From Legionella taurinensis (GTDB lineage Bacteria > Pseudomonadota > Gammaproteobacteria > Legionellales > Legionellaceae): DNA of 64,000 bases. The notes beneath the pieces were generated by a model. The model was not told where the DNA came from. It did not search any database and worked only from the letters and a program-made list of their open reading frames with translations. The stretch is from positions 1,922,001-1,986,000 of the forward strand of contig NZ_UGOZ01000001.1 in NCBI RefSeq assembly GCF_900452865.1. Reading direction: 5' to 3'. Shown one piece after another: positions 35,218 through 43,689 of the stretch (the stretch's first letter is position 1; each line of letters opens with the position of its first letter). The translations under genes and the position numbers were made by a program.

Positions 35218-36459
35218 ATGAAAGAAACCATTCCCGAACAAATCCATGCGTTAAAAACACGAATAACTGCACTGGGAAAACTCAAAACCATCCACCCCGC
35301 CGCCCATTGGAGTCCACAGGAGCTCATCCACAGGCCAACTTACATTGAAGTGCCTCTTCATCAGACCAACATGCTGAATAAAGCCAAACAAGCGGAAGCA
35401 GCCGCACAACGAGAACTGGATAGCGAGCTCAAACTAATGCGGACTTATCTCGCGACCCAGGCTCCCGCCCCCCTGCCTGAGAAGAAAATTACCCGGTTAT
35501 TTAATAAATTCTATTCTGATCTGGCTTTTGAAACGGACAATTTAAACTCCCTCTTTGACAATTATGATCCTTTTGTCGGGGAGACGCTTATGCCCATCAC
35601 CACAGCCAGTGAACTGAAAAATTTTATTCTGGAAATCACTCGGTTTGATTATGATCTGCGTCTAGCTCTAGGCCGCGCCCAGGCGCTCATCAGCGCGATT
35701 GTCACCAGCCTGGAGTTATACTATCCCTTAGTCAGCACCAATCCAACGCGTTGCGGCATCATTGAAAATAAAATACTCTTGCTGGATAAACTCTGTAAAT
35801 TAATCGAACAAAAGCACGAGCAGTATACCTTATGCAAGTCAAAAGTAAGACAACACATTCAAACGGCCCAAGGCAATGCGGAAATTCAACAAAACTACAA
35901 AGCGATGGCCATAGAAACCAAAGAAGCCCGCGAGTTGAAAGAAAAAAATAAAAAAAGCCGGCAAGAAGCGCTTTCGCTTGCCCTGAAAACGAAAGTGATT
36001 GATGGCAACAGCGTGTGGTTAGCCGCTGATTTGTTTGATTTTGCCATTAAAAAAATGCGCGCCCAGCAAACCATTCTCGCCGACAGGGCAAAAACCAACC
36101 CCCGCTACGTCAAGGCGAGTGACATTGCGAATAAGCTGTGCAATGACTTGCAGCAATTACGACGCGACTATTTTGACGAGGGGACGATTCAAGACATTGA
36201 CGCCTTAAAGGAAGCCTACGAAGGTCTGATTCGTGACGCTCGTACTGAATTAGCCAACCATCGCGGCGTAAACCGATACGTCGTCGACGCCCTGGCCTAC
36301 CTCAACACCAGAGCAGGCGGCTGCTTTGCCTTTTTCAAAGGGCCGAAAACCCACTCGGAAAGAAAACTGAATGGTTTATTGCATGATTTGAATGAGATTG
36401 ATTTTCCCAATCTTAAAGACAATCGCCCTCTTCAACAGGTACCGTCATCGCCGTGCTAA
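35218..36459 (+). CDS. Hypothetical helical protein, possible effector
   Basis: This 413-residue soluble protein is one that I do not recognise. It is highly charged and almost entirely predicted helical, with coiled-coil-like stretches at about residues 55-80 (KAKQAEAAAQRELDSELKLM) and 230-265 (ETKEARELKEKNKKSRQEALS). A later region reads RRDYFDEGTIQDIDALKEAYEGLIRDART. Near the C-terminus a Gly/Cys/Phe patch (GGCFAFFKGPKT) precedes a final helix. No signal peptide or membrane segment is present. An AAGGAG site precedes the ATG at 35218. The composition is like many Dot/Icm substrates, but nothing in the sequence proves it. Confidence 0.6.
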   Translation: MKETIPEQIHALKTRITALGKLKTIHPAAHWSPQELIHRPTYIEVPLHQTNMLNKAKQAEAAAQRELDSELKLMRTYLATQAPAPLPEKKITRLFNKFYSDLAFETDNLNSLFDNYDPFVGETLMPITTASELKNFILEITRFDYDLRLALGRAQALISAIVTSLELYYPLVSTNPTRCGIIENKILLLDKLCKLIEQKHEQYTLCKSKVRQHIQTAQGNAEIQQNYKAMAIETKEARELKEKNKKSRQEALSLALKTKVIDGNSVWLAADLFDFAIKKMRAQQTILADRAKTNPRYVKASDIANKLCNDLQQLRRDYFDEGTIQDIDALKEAYEGLIRDARTELANHRGVNRYVVDALAYLNTRAGGCFAFFKGPKTHSERKLNGLLHDLNEIDFPNLKDNRPLQQVPSSPC

Positions 36460-36465
36460 GCGGCG

Positions 36466-37725
36466 TTAGTCCCCTACCAGGCCATGTTTCTTACTGTGCT
36501 GCTGGACTGCTTCATCCAGGCTGGCGGCTTCTGTCAGGGCCGCGACATTTTCACGGGTAAAAAACCCGTCAAACTGATGGCAGCGCTCGACGTATTCGGT
36601 AATCAGGATGGAGTACGGCGAATGTTTGGAGAAAATCTGCTTTAAATCCGGCTCCGTACCGCAGGAACCGAAAACCTGAGCAAGAAAGGGAATGGACAAC
36701 TCATTCTGCAGGGTATTCACCACGTAATCAATGTTCTTAAGGCCGGAGGGGTGATCACCATCGATCACTTCAATGGCAATATGGTGCATGCGGCGGCCAT
36801 AATTCCTGACAAAATTCTCCGTGGGCATGGGCAAACCCTCGAAGGAATTCACCATAAAAGGCGTATTATTGGCCGTAAATACCTTGGCCGGCGATTTAAT
36901 GTCCTGGCCATGCGCGGTGCGGTTAACATTGGTGGATGAATTCATATCGCTGATGTTGTAAGCCCCCCAAAAATAATAATTCGACAGGCATAACAGCTCC
37001 AAAATCGCATCTTCACGTTCCCCGGCAAGAATACGGGTCGCCATGTGATCAATGCCTTTTAACAAGGGTTTAATGCCCTTGTCGATACTGAGTTGATCCA
37101 CGCTGTCGAGTGCTTGCTGCTGTGCCTTGGTCAACTTAAAGGGTTGCCCGAGATTAAGGCTTTCAAAGTCAAAAATATTAGCATCGGTATAACCTAACGC
37201 ATTGAATGAGTAATCAGACAGTTTGGTAAAGGCAAAATGGCCATTGCAATAAAATGGATTTTCAGTGGTGGCCGGATCGCAAAAATGAAACCCCTGGGAT
37301 TGAAGAATGTCCCTGGTTTCCTGCTGATTTTTTGTCTTAAACAGTTCACCCACGTAGCGCGCATTAAATTTTTCGCGTGAGTTGGGGTACATTTTATTGA
37401 TGCGGGTAATGTCATCGCGAAAATTGGGATCCAGCGGTTCGAGAATAATTAAAACGGGCGATTCAGTCGTATTCACCAGACAATAAATTTTATGGGTATC
37501 ACTGATGTAACTGGCCTGATAACGGTAAGGCGTCATGAGGTAGAGCTCTTTCAAATAACCCAACGCATCACCCGTCTGCACCTGAATGACCACCGCGCAC
37601 ATGTCACCGTATAAATCCTGCAACCCTGCCGTTTGACGCCGCTCGTAGATTTTCATGCGGTATTCATTAAAATAATCCGTGTTTTGCTTGTCGCCTTTAG
37701 GGGTATAGGTTAAGGGATTGATCAT
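36466..37725 (-). CDS. HPPD-like VOC dioxygenase family protein
   Basis: This 419-residue protein has a two-domain VOC layout. The C-terminal domain keeps the pattern of 4-hydroxyphenylpyruvate dioxygenases: GIDHMATRI (H227), RRMHHIAIEV (H315), DLKQIFSKHSPYSILITEYVER (E377, aligned with the FELIQR Glu) and FDGFFTRENVAALTEA (like GFGxGNFxALFEA). That supplies a 2-His-1-Glu iron site. The N-terminal domain is divergent and the protein is longer than typical HPPD. It is therefore probably not the homogentisate/legiolysin enzyme but a relative with another 2-oxo acid substrate. The ATG at 37725 has CAGGAG upstream; the ORF start at 37776 is rejected. Confidence 0.6.
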   Translation of the reverse strand: MINPLTYTPKGDKQNTDYFNEYRMKIYERRQTAGLQDLYGDMCAVVIQVQTGDALGYLKELYLMTPYRYQASYISDTHKIYCLVNTTESPVLIILEPLDPNFRDDITRINKMYPNSREKFNARYVGELFKTKNQQETRDILQSQGFHFCDPATTENPFYCNGHFAFTKLSDYSFNALGYTDANIFDFESLNLGQPFKLTKAQQQALDSVDQLSIDKGIKPLLKGIDHMATRILAGEREDAILELLCLSNYYFWGAYNISDMNSSTNVNRTAHGQDIKSPAKVFTANNTPFMVNSFEGLPMPTENFVRNYGRRMHHIAIEVIDGDHPSGLKNIDYVVNTLQNELSIPFLAQVFGSCGTEPDLKQIFSKHSPYSILITEYVERCHQFDGFFTRENVAALTEAASLDEAVQQHSKKHGLVGD

Positions 37726-37986
37726 TGCGGGCTCCTGCTTAGTGTCGCCTTTACTACTTTCTAAGTATATACGCAAAAAAGAGAGGTCGAAGAAAATGAG
37801 GTAAAGACTACCTTATTCAAAAAGATGCCTTTAATTCAGTGTTGAAATGTGATGAAATAAGCAACAAATAGAAGTTTAGTCTTCATTTTTTTAAATAATA
37901 CAGCCAGTCTATTTGATTAATTTTTGTTCATATGGTAGAATTTTTTGAATTCTCATTTCATCTCTCTTTTAGTAGAAGAACGTGTT

Positions 37987-38709
37987 ATGCCTAACAATAA
38001 TTCCATAGCAACGCCTGCGTCACTGCAGGAATTTTTGGCGCATTCCGATTCAATGTATCGCGCTTCCCTGGATACTATTCCCTTATTTGACTCCAACCAA
38101 ACGCAACATTGGAATACGCAACAAAAGCAGCATTTTGCGGCCATCTTTTACCATTTGCGGGGTCATTTTATTAATTTTATGTGGTACTTGGCCAATTTTT
38201 CATCCAACGAGCAAATGAAGCAGGTTGTATTGAATAATATCCATGAAGAAATAGGCATTGGCACCCGTTTTTCTCATGAACTGCTTTATGAGCGTTTCGC
38301 CACGGAGTGCCAGGTCAATATTCATGAGGAAATGCTTTCGGAAGCCTTCTATCTGCCCTTTGCCCGTGAATTCAACAAAAAACATTTACAATGGCTTACC
38401 TGCCATAGCGAAGAAGAGCGTATCGCTGCTTTTGCCGCTTACGAACGCCTTGATAACCTGGATTACCCTCTTTTGGTCAATCTGGCTAAATCACTGCACA
38501 TTTCACAACAAGGCATGGCCTTTTTTAACGTCCATGTCCATGTGACCCATTTTGATTCGGTGCTCGATTTATTATTCCCCATATGGGAAACTGATCAGAG
38601 TAAAGTAAAAAACGCGTTTGAATTTATTTATACTCATCAGCGGCAGATGTGGTCAAACTTGTCAGACGCCATCTTTTCAGTGGCGCGTTCTGAAGCGGTT
38701 GTTGCTTAG
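37987..38709 (+). CDS. Haem-oxygenase-like diiron (TenA/PqqC/CADD-type) protein
   Basis: This 240-residue, all-helical protein resembles the haem-oxygenase-like oxidase superfamily. Candidate metal ligands are E87/E88 in NNIHEEIG, H97 in SHELL, E153 in AAYERLD, and the H183/H185/H188/D190 cluster in FFNVHVHVTHFD. The superfamily includes the chlamydial CADD protein, PqqC and TenA. The exact subgroup is uncertain, and a match to N-oxygenases or iron-containing redox enzymes is also possible. The ATG at 37987 is chosen over 37945 because the upstream 260 bp are AT-rich and non-coding in appearance. The stop overlaps the end of the convergent kinase gene by four bases. Confidence 0.58.
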   Translation: MPNNNSIATPASLQEFLAHSDSMYRASLDTIPLFDSNQTQHWNTQQKQHFAAIFYHLRGHFINFMWYLANFSSNEQMKQVVLNNIHEEIGIGTRFSHELLYERFATECQVNIHEEMLSEAFYLPFAREFNKKHLQWLTCHSEEERIAAFAAYERLDNLDYPLLVNLAKSLHISQQGMAFFNVHVHVTHFDSVLDLLFPIWETDQSKVKNAFEFIYTHQRQMWSNLSDAIFSVARSEAVVA

Positions 38710-39968
38710 TCAATTTTAGGGAATTTAACAATAAAATGGGCAAATTCATTCATTTTTCCTTTACATTGAATGTCTCCTCCCGCAGCCTGCATCAGTAATT
38801 TACAATAGGCCAACCCGACTCCGGTCCCGTCTTTGCGATCGGAGTAAAAAAAATCAAAGATTTTTTCCGTATTCTTGGTGTATAACCCTTTTGCCGTATC
38901 CTTTACGTGCAGGTAATTAAAATCATCCTTCTCGCCTCCTTTCTCCAACCAGATGAAAATCTGGCCTTTACCGGATTCGTCAATGTATTCAAAGCTATTT
39001 TTTAACAGGTTCCAGATAAGGTTTTTAAAAGCCACTTCCTCTATCCAAACCTGAAAATTATGATCGTAATCGCAATGAATCAATGCCTTTTGCTCGTCCT
39101 TGAGAGGATAGTCCTCCAGCGTTTTTTTAAGCAAAACGGCCACAGGGTGGATAGCGAAAGCGCTTGTATCAAACTTCTCCCGTTTAATATTATTAAGCTG
39201 CATACTGATTAGCTGATTGCCCATCTCGATACCGCGAGTAATCTTGTTGAGGTTTTCCTTCATGTCTTTTTGAATTTCGGGATTATTCAACTTGGCGAGC
39301 AGCAACTCCTGCAGTTCCGCCTGCAAATGAATACTGGCCAATGGGGTGCGCAGGTCATGGGCAATACTCCCTGCCAGCAAGCGAAGACCGGATAACCTTC
39401 CTGCCTGAATAATTTCCCTGTCACGGGCAAACAGCGCGCCAATAAGGATTGCTGCAGAATAGGTAATGGTCAAACCAAAGACCGATAAATTACCCGGTAT
39501 ATACTCAAACACATTTGTAGAGAGTTGAAAGAAGCAGAAAAAAGCCAACCCCACCCCTAAAAGCAGCAGAATTAGTGCACCCAAAGCACTGGTTACCAGC
39601 AATAGGAAAAAAATAGCCGAGACACAGTTCATCAGCCAAAGGGTTGTTCCATGATTCAATAAGGTCAGATAGCAAAAGAAAAAGGGGAGGCAGAAAAGCA
39701 GGGTCACGTACCAGAATACGGGTAGAATTCTTAATAATGAAGCAGGCCAGAATTTATTGAAGGCTAATAATGCGCACAGCGTCGTAGCAATCAAGCGCAA
39801 AAAAAACTCCTCCGTCAGCTGAAAACTCTCAAGCTTCCAAAACACCCCAAAAAGCGGGTAGTTGATCATCATCACGATACCAAACAAGGTGATCTGATGA
39901 CTGGCTTCTTCCGTTTGCCTGACCAGATAGGAGTAAATAAGGGTGAGTGTGTTTTTTAACCACCGCAT
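38706..39968 (-). CDS. CqsS/LqsS-type sensor histidine kinase
   Basis: This 420-residue protein has a six-to-seven-helix membrane sensor (residues about 20-190) and a kinase core. The sensor closely recalls Vibrio CqsS: NYPLFGVFWKLE, EEFFLRLIATTLCALLAF and LPFFFCYLTLLNHGTTLWLMNCVSAIFFLLLV match its YENLGLR and LPFFFAFMMLMNDWSTIWAMSF segments. The H box reads IAHDLRTPLASIHL with the phospho-accepting His, followed by LIWNLLKNSFEYI (N box), VKDTAKGL (G1-like) and DGTGVGLAYCKLLMQAAGG (G2). CqsS and LqsS detect alpha-hydroxyketone autoinducers. No receiver domain and no autoinducer synthase or regulator gene is adjacent, so it appears orphan, like LqsT. Confidence 0.72.
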   Translation of the reverse strand: MRWLKNTLTLIYSYLVRQTEEASHQITLFGIVMMINYPLFGVFWKLESFQLTEEFFLRLIATTLCALLAFNKFWPASLLRILPVFWYVTLLFCLPFFFCYLTLLNHGTTLWLMNCVSAIFFLLLVTSALGALILLLLGVGLAFFCFFQLSTNVFEYIPGNLSVFGLTITYSAAILIGALFARDREIIQAGRLSGLRLLAGSIAHDLRTPLASIHLQAELQELLLAKLNNPEIQKDMKENLNKITRGIEMGNQLISMQLNNIKREKFDTSAFAIHPVAVLLKKTLEDYPLKDEQKALIHCDYDHNFQVWIEEVAFKNLIWNLLKNSFEYIDESGKGQIFIWLEKGGEKDDFNYLHVKDTAKGLYTKNTEKIFDFFYSDRKDGTGVGLAYCKLLMQAAGGDIQCKGKMNEFAHFIVKFPKID

Positions 39969-40128
39969 TATTATTAATAATAAAAAGTATAATCCATAGA
40001 GAATACCATATTATCCCGTACTCGTGTTGAATTAAGTCAATTCGCTGCCTGCCCGTTCCCTCTGGGATAAGGGCTTGACCGGGTTATCCAGGTTGGCTTA
40101 GCAAAACACAACCGTTTCACGTTAGCTA

Positions 40129-40157
40129 TTGACAATCCCCACCATTGGCCATAACAT
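40129..40157 (+). promoter_or_regulatory. Strong sigma70-like promoter of the first MFS gene
   Basis: A perfect TTGACA (40129-40134) and TAACAT (40152-40157) are 17 bases apart. The predicted start near 40164 leaves a leader of about 175 bases before the gene at 40340, long enough for leader-level regulation. The rest of the 39969-40339 gap is AT-rich and holds no gene that I can see. Confidence 0.6.
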
Positions 40158-40339
40158 GTATTCATTGTAAATTATTTTTACTCCCATTGGTGTTGTGATG
40201 GATTATTTTACCAAACCTGCAATCTGTGCAAATCGTCTTACTCTCCTCCTCCGCTAAGGCGGACAATACTTAATCACACATTCTATTTTTGCTGACCTCC
40301 CTTGAATCAAGGTCGTTCTTTCAATTTAAATAATGAGTA

Positions 40340-41578
40340 ATGATGATGTCTACTACACGTTTTGCAGCCTGGATTATGTGGGCCACCGCCTCAATTTTTT
40401 ATGCTTATCAATACATCCTGCGAGTCATGCCGAACATCATGCTCGAGGATTTTACCCGTCAGTTTCATATCGACAGTGCAGTATTTGGTCAATTTTCAGG
40501 CGTTTACTACATTGGCTATTCCCTGATGCATTTACCCTTAGGCATTCTGCTCGACCGCTTCGGGCCGCGTAAAGTAATGACTGGATGTATACTGCTCACC
40601 GTCGCCGGACTCATGCCTATTATTTTTTCAGAGCACTGGATATACCCTGTCATTGGCCGGGCATTAATCGGCATGGGTTCTTCAGCGGCCATCCTCGGTA
40701 TTTTTAAAATCATTCGTATGGCCTTTGACGAACAACGTTTCACCCGATTGCTGAGCCTGTCTGTGACCATTGGTTTGATCGGTGCGATTTATGGCGGCGG
40801 GCCAGTCAGCGCCCTTTGTGATCAGTGGGGCTATCAGGCCGTGATTAAACTGTTCTGTGTGTTTGGTTTTGCTCTGGCATTGATAACCTATTTTATTATC
40901 CCTGATCTGCAAAAACCGAATAAAAACAAGGTCATGTCGGATATCAAAGCCGTCGTTACCAACAGGAAAGTAATCACCTTATGCCTGCTCGCAGGGCTCA
41001 TGGTCGGGCCGCTGGAAGGATTCGCCGATGTCTGGGGTGCTGCCTTCCTGCAACAGATTTATGGCTTAAGCCATGAAAGCTCAAGCTACATCACCTCCAT
41101 GATTTTTTTAGGCATGTGCTTTGGAGCGCCCTTTTTGAGTTTAATGGGTGAAAAGAGCGGTAATTACCTGGGTGTGATCATTGGCGCAGGCCTGGTGATG
41201 TTTTTTTGTTTTATGCTGATGATTGGCGGTTACCTCACCTCCGTCAGTCTGGTGGCCAGTTTTATTGCCGTTGGCGTTTGCTGCGCCTACCAGATCCTGG
41301 CGATTTATAAGGCATCCACCTATGTCCCCGAACAGATTGCCGGCTTAACGACGGCCGTCGCCAATATGATCATCATGAGTTTTGGTTATGCCTTTCATTC
41401 AACCATCGGCATGATCATTCAGGCTTTTGGCGGCGCCAAAACAGCGCAGGCCCTGATTTACGGCGTGGGGATTATCCCGGCGAGTCTGGGGATTGCCATT
41501 CTGGGCTTTTTGATGCTTTCATACCGTGAACGCCAGGCCTCGTCGGCTTCGCAAAGCAACGACGTGTTATCCGCCTGA
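40340..41578 (+). CDS. MFS transporter, Legionella Pht-like
   Basis: This 412-residue inner-membrane protein has 12 hydrophobic segments. It opens with RFAAWIMWATASIFYAYQYILRVMPNIM, the pattern I associate with the Legionella phagosomal transporter (Pht) family. LDRFGPRKVMTGCILL is the loop 2-3 MFS motif, and GRALIGMGSSAAILGIFKIIRMAF follows. Pht proteins import amino acids or nucleosides. The substrate here is not readable. Tandem ATGs at 40340, 40343 and 40346 could each serve as start. A second family member lies at 50.8 kb, across the PDH genes. Confidence 0.78.
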   Translation: MMMSTTRFAAWIMWATASIFYAYQYILRVMPNIMLEDFTRQFHIDSAVFGQFSGVYYIGYSLMHLPLGILLDRFGPRKVMTGCILLTVAGLMPIIFSEHWIYPVIGRALIGMGSSAAILGIFKIIRMAFDEQRFTRLLSLSVTIGLIGAIYGGGPVSALCDQWGYQAVIKLFCVFGFALALITYFIIPDLQKPNKNKVMSDIKAVVTNRKVITLCLLAGLMVGPLEGFADVWGAAFLQQIYGLSHESSSYITSMIFLGMCFGAPFLSLMGEKSGNYLGVIIGAGLVMFFCFMLMIGGYLTSVSLVASFIAVGVCCAYQILAIYKASTYVPEQIAGLTTAVANMIIMSFGYAFHSTIGMIIQAFGGAKTAQALIYGVGIIPASLGIAILGFLMLSYRERQASSASQSNDVLSA

Positions 41579-41589
41579 TTATTAGACTA

Positions 41590-41609
41590 AGCGGCTAAGG
41601 ATGGCCGCT
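41590..41609 (+). terminator. Stem-loop after the first MFS gene
   Basis: AGCGGC and GCCGCT form a six-base stem 11 bases after the stop codon, followed by GTTTCCC. It is a weak candidate intrinsic terminator. Confidence 0.4.
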
Positions 41610-41641
41610 GTTTCCCGGTTATGAAACCTAAATCCACGTTA

Positions 41642-42115
41642 CTAAGGGCATGAACCTTCTGGATTAAGCTGTTTTTTAAGCAGTAACGCATCTTCTTCTT
41701 CACCGTTTTCGTCACGGTAATATCCCTTTTTAACCGTGTCGATTTTAAACCCAAGACTTTCATAAAGTGCAATGGCAATTTTGTTGCTGGGCCTGACTTC
41801 CAGCATCACCGTGGTCGTCATGGACTGATTAAGCGAACTCAACAGCTTTTCGAGTAAAAACCGGCCATACCCCTTGCCCTGTTGGCTATTTTCAACGCAC
41901 AGATTTAAGATATGACAAACGCCATAGCTGTGCCGGCAAATAATATAAGCCACAACCTGCGCCACGGATTCATGCAATTCCAATACCTGACAGTTGTATC
42001 CGACGAGCACACAATCCCTCAGAATATCACGGCTCCATGGGGCCCGGTGCGCTGCGAGCTCGATGGTATATACCCTGTCAATATCACTGACCTGCATGGG
42101 ACGTACTTTAAGCAT
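41642..42115 (-). CDS. rimI: Ribosomal protein S18 alanine N-acetyltransferase
   Basis: This 157-residue GNAT-family protein follows the RimI pattern: LKVRPMQVSDIDRVYTIELAAHRAPWSRDILRDCV at the start, HILNLCVENSQQGKGYGRFLLEKL with the acetyl-CoA loop (Q/R-x-x-G-x-G), and MLEVRPSNKIAIALYESLGFKIDTVKKGYY near the end. RimI acetylates the N-terminal alanine of ribosomal protein S18. The gene is downstream of lpd on the same strand beyond a strong hairpin, so it is probably separately expressed. Confidence 0.88.
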   Translation of the reverse strand: MLKVRPMQVSDIDRVYTIELAAHRAPWSRDILRDCVLVGYNCQVLELHESVAQVVAYIICRHSYGVCHILNLCVENSQQGKGYGRFLLEKLLSSLNQSMTTTVMLEVRPSNKIAIALYESLGFKIDTVKKGYYRDENGEEEDALLLKKQLNPEGSCP

Positions 42116-42205
42116 GGCTACCCTGGCATTGGCAATTGGTGGAAATAAAAGAGGTTTCTCTGATTATACTCGCTTTGCACGGTTTTGTAACCGAAGGGAA
42201 AGGCG

Positions 42206-42232
42206 CTGCTTGCCTGGTATTCAGGCAAGCAG
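42206..42232 (-). terminator. Stem-loop after lpd
   Basis: A perfect 11-bp stem (CTGCTTGCCTG / CAGGCAAGCAG) with a five-base loop lies 13 bases past the lpd stop on the minus strand, followed by CGCCTTTCCC. It likely ends the pyruvate dehydrogenase transcript. Confidence 0.6.
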
Positions 42233-42244
42233 TCAGTACAGCAT

Positions 42245-43666
42245 TTATTTTTTCTTTTTCTTGGGCAGGTACAAATCAGTAATCGTGCCTTCGAATGCTT
42301 CGGACGATAACATGATGGTCTCAGACAGGGTTGGATGCGGATGAATGGTTAACGCGATGTCTTCCACATCACATTCCATCTCAATGGCCAACGAGGCTTC
42401 GGTAATTAAATCACCGGCATTGACCCCGACGATCCCAGCCCCCAGAATGCGATTGGTTTCAGGACAGAATAACAGCTTGGTCATCCCTTCCCCACGCCCC
42501 ATGCTCAAGGCACGGCCGCTGGCCATCCAGGGAAACGTGGCTTTTTCATAGGCTATGCCTTTCTCTTTGGCTTCTTTTTCAGTCAAGCCAGTCCAGGCGA
42601 CTTCTGGATCGGTATAGGCCACACTTGGAATGCATTTGGGATCAAAATAGTGCTTCATGCCGGCAATGACTTCTGCAGCCACCCGCCCTTCCGGGATAGC
42701 CTTGTGCGCCAGCATGGGTTGTCCAACCACATCGCCAATGGCAAAAATGTGGGGGACATTGGTGCGCATTTGCTTATCGACCTTAATGAAGCCTCGCTCA
42801 TCCACCGCAACACCGGCTTTTTCAGCAGCGATGGTTCCGCCATTGGGTCTGCGTCCGACCGACAGCAGCACCTGCTGGAAGCGCAGGGGTTTGTCCGTGC
42901 CATGTTCCCCTTCCATGCTGACGTAAATACCGTCTTTTTTGGCTTCAACCGCAGTCACCTTGGTTTTGAGCAGGAAGGTGACGCCTTTTTTAGTCATGCG
43001 TTTCTGCAGCACAGTGACTAAATCCGCATCGGCGCCTGGCATCAATTGATCCATAAATTCAACGACAGTCACCTTAACGCCCAGGGAGGAGTAAACCGTG
43101 GCCATTTCAAGACCAATAATACCGCCGCCCAACACCAGGAGATCCCCCTTGATGTCAGATAATTCCAAAGCCCCTGTGGAACTGAAAATGCGTGGATCCT
43201 CAGGCACAAAAGGCAATTTAATGGACTCACTGCCCACAGCAATGACGGCATTTTCAAAAGAAATGGTGGTATTGCCCTCTTTCCCGGCGACAGTGACTTC
43301 ATGCGTCCCGGAGAATTGACCCACGCCAGTAATAACCTCGACCTTGCGCTGTTTAGCCAATGCTTTAAGGCCGCCAGTCAATTGGCCCACCACGGAATTT
43401 TTCCAGGTGACCATTTTCTTATTATCGAGCTTGGGCGCACCGAAACTGATGCCCTGATCGGCCAGTTCATGCGTCTCATCAGCCACTTTGGCAATGTGAA
43501 GCAGGGCTTTGGAGGGAATGCATCCCACATTCAGGCACACACCGCCCAAGCTGTCAAAACGTTCAACGAGAACCACTTTCTTACCCAGATCCGCTGCACG
43601 AAACGCCGCGGTATAACCGCCAGGTCCGCTGCCCAGCACCACCACATCAGTTTTAATCGAACTCAT
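42245..43666 (-). CDS. lpdA: Dihydrolipoamide dehydrogenase (E3)
   Basis: This 473-residue flavoprotein shows VVVLGSGPGGYTAAFRAADLGKK (FAD site), GGVCLNVGCIPSKALLH with the redox disulphide, GGGIIGLEMATVYSSLGVKVTVVE (NAD site), FAIGDVVGQPMLAHKA, and HPHPTLSE at the C-terminus with the catalytic His-Glu. It reoxidises lipoyl groups of the pyruvate and 2-oxoglutarate dehydrogenase complexes. It follows aceF by 23 bp. The C-terminus ends in a Lys-rich tail (PKKKKK), unusual but of unknown importance. Confidence 0.95.
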   Translation of the reverse strand: MSSIKTDVVVLGSGPGGYTAAFRAADLGKKVVLVERFDSLGGVCLNVGCIPSKALLHIAKVADETHELADQGISFGAPKLDNKKMVTWKNSVVGQLTGGLKALAKQRKVEVITGVGQFSGTHEVTVAGKEGNTTISFENAVIAVGSESIKLPFVPEDPRIFSSTGALELSDIKGDLLVLGGGIIGLEMATVYSSLGVKVTVVEFMDQLMPGADADLVTVLQKRMTKKGVTFLLKTKVTAVEAKKDGIYVSMEGEHGTDKPLRFQQVLLSVGRRPNGGTIAAEKAGVAVDERGFIKVDKQMRTNVPHIFAIGDVVGQPMLAHKAIPEGRVAAEVIAGMKHYFDPKCIPSVAYTDPEVAWTGLTEKEAKEKGIAYEKATFPWMASGRALSMGRGEGMTKLLFCPETNRILGAGIVGVNAGDLITEASLAIEMECDVEDIALTIHPHPTLSETIMLSSEAFEGTITDLYLPKKKKK

Positions 43667-43689
43667 TACAAAGCCTCTTTCATTTAAAA

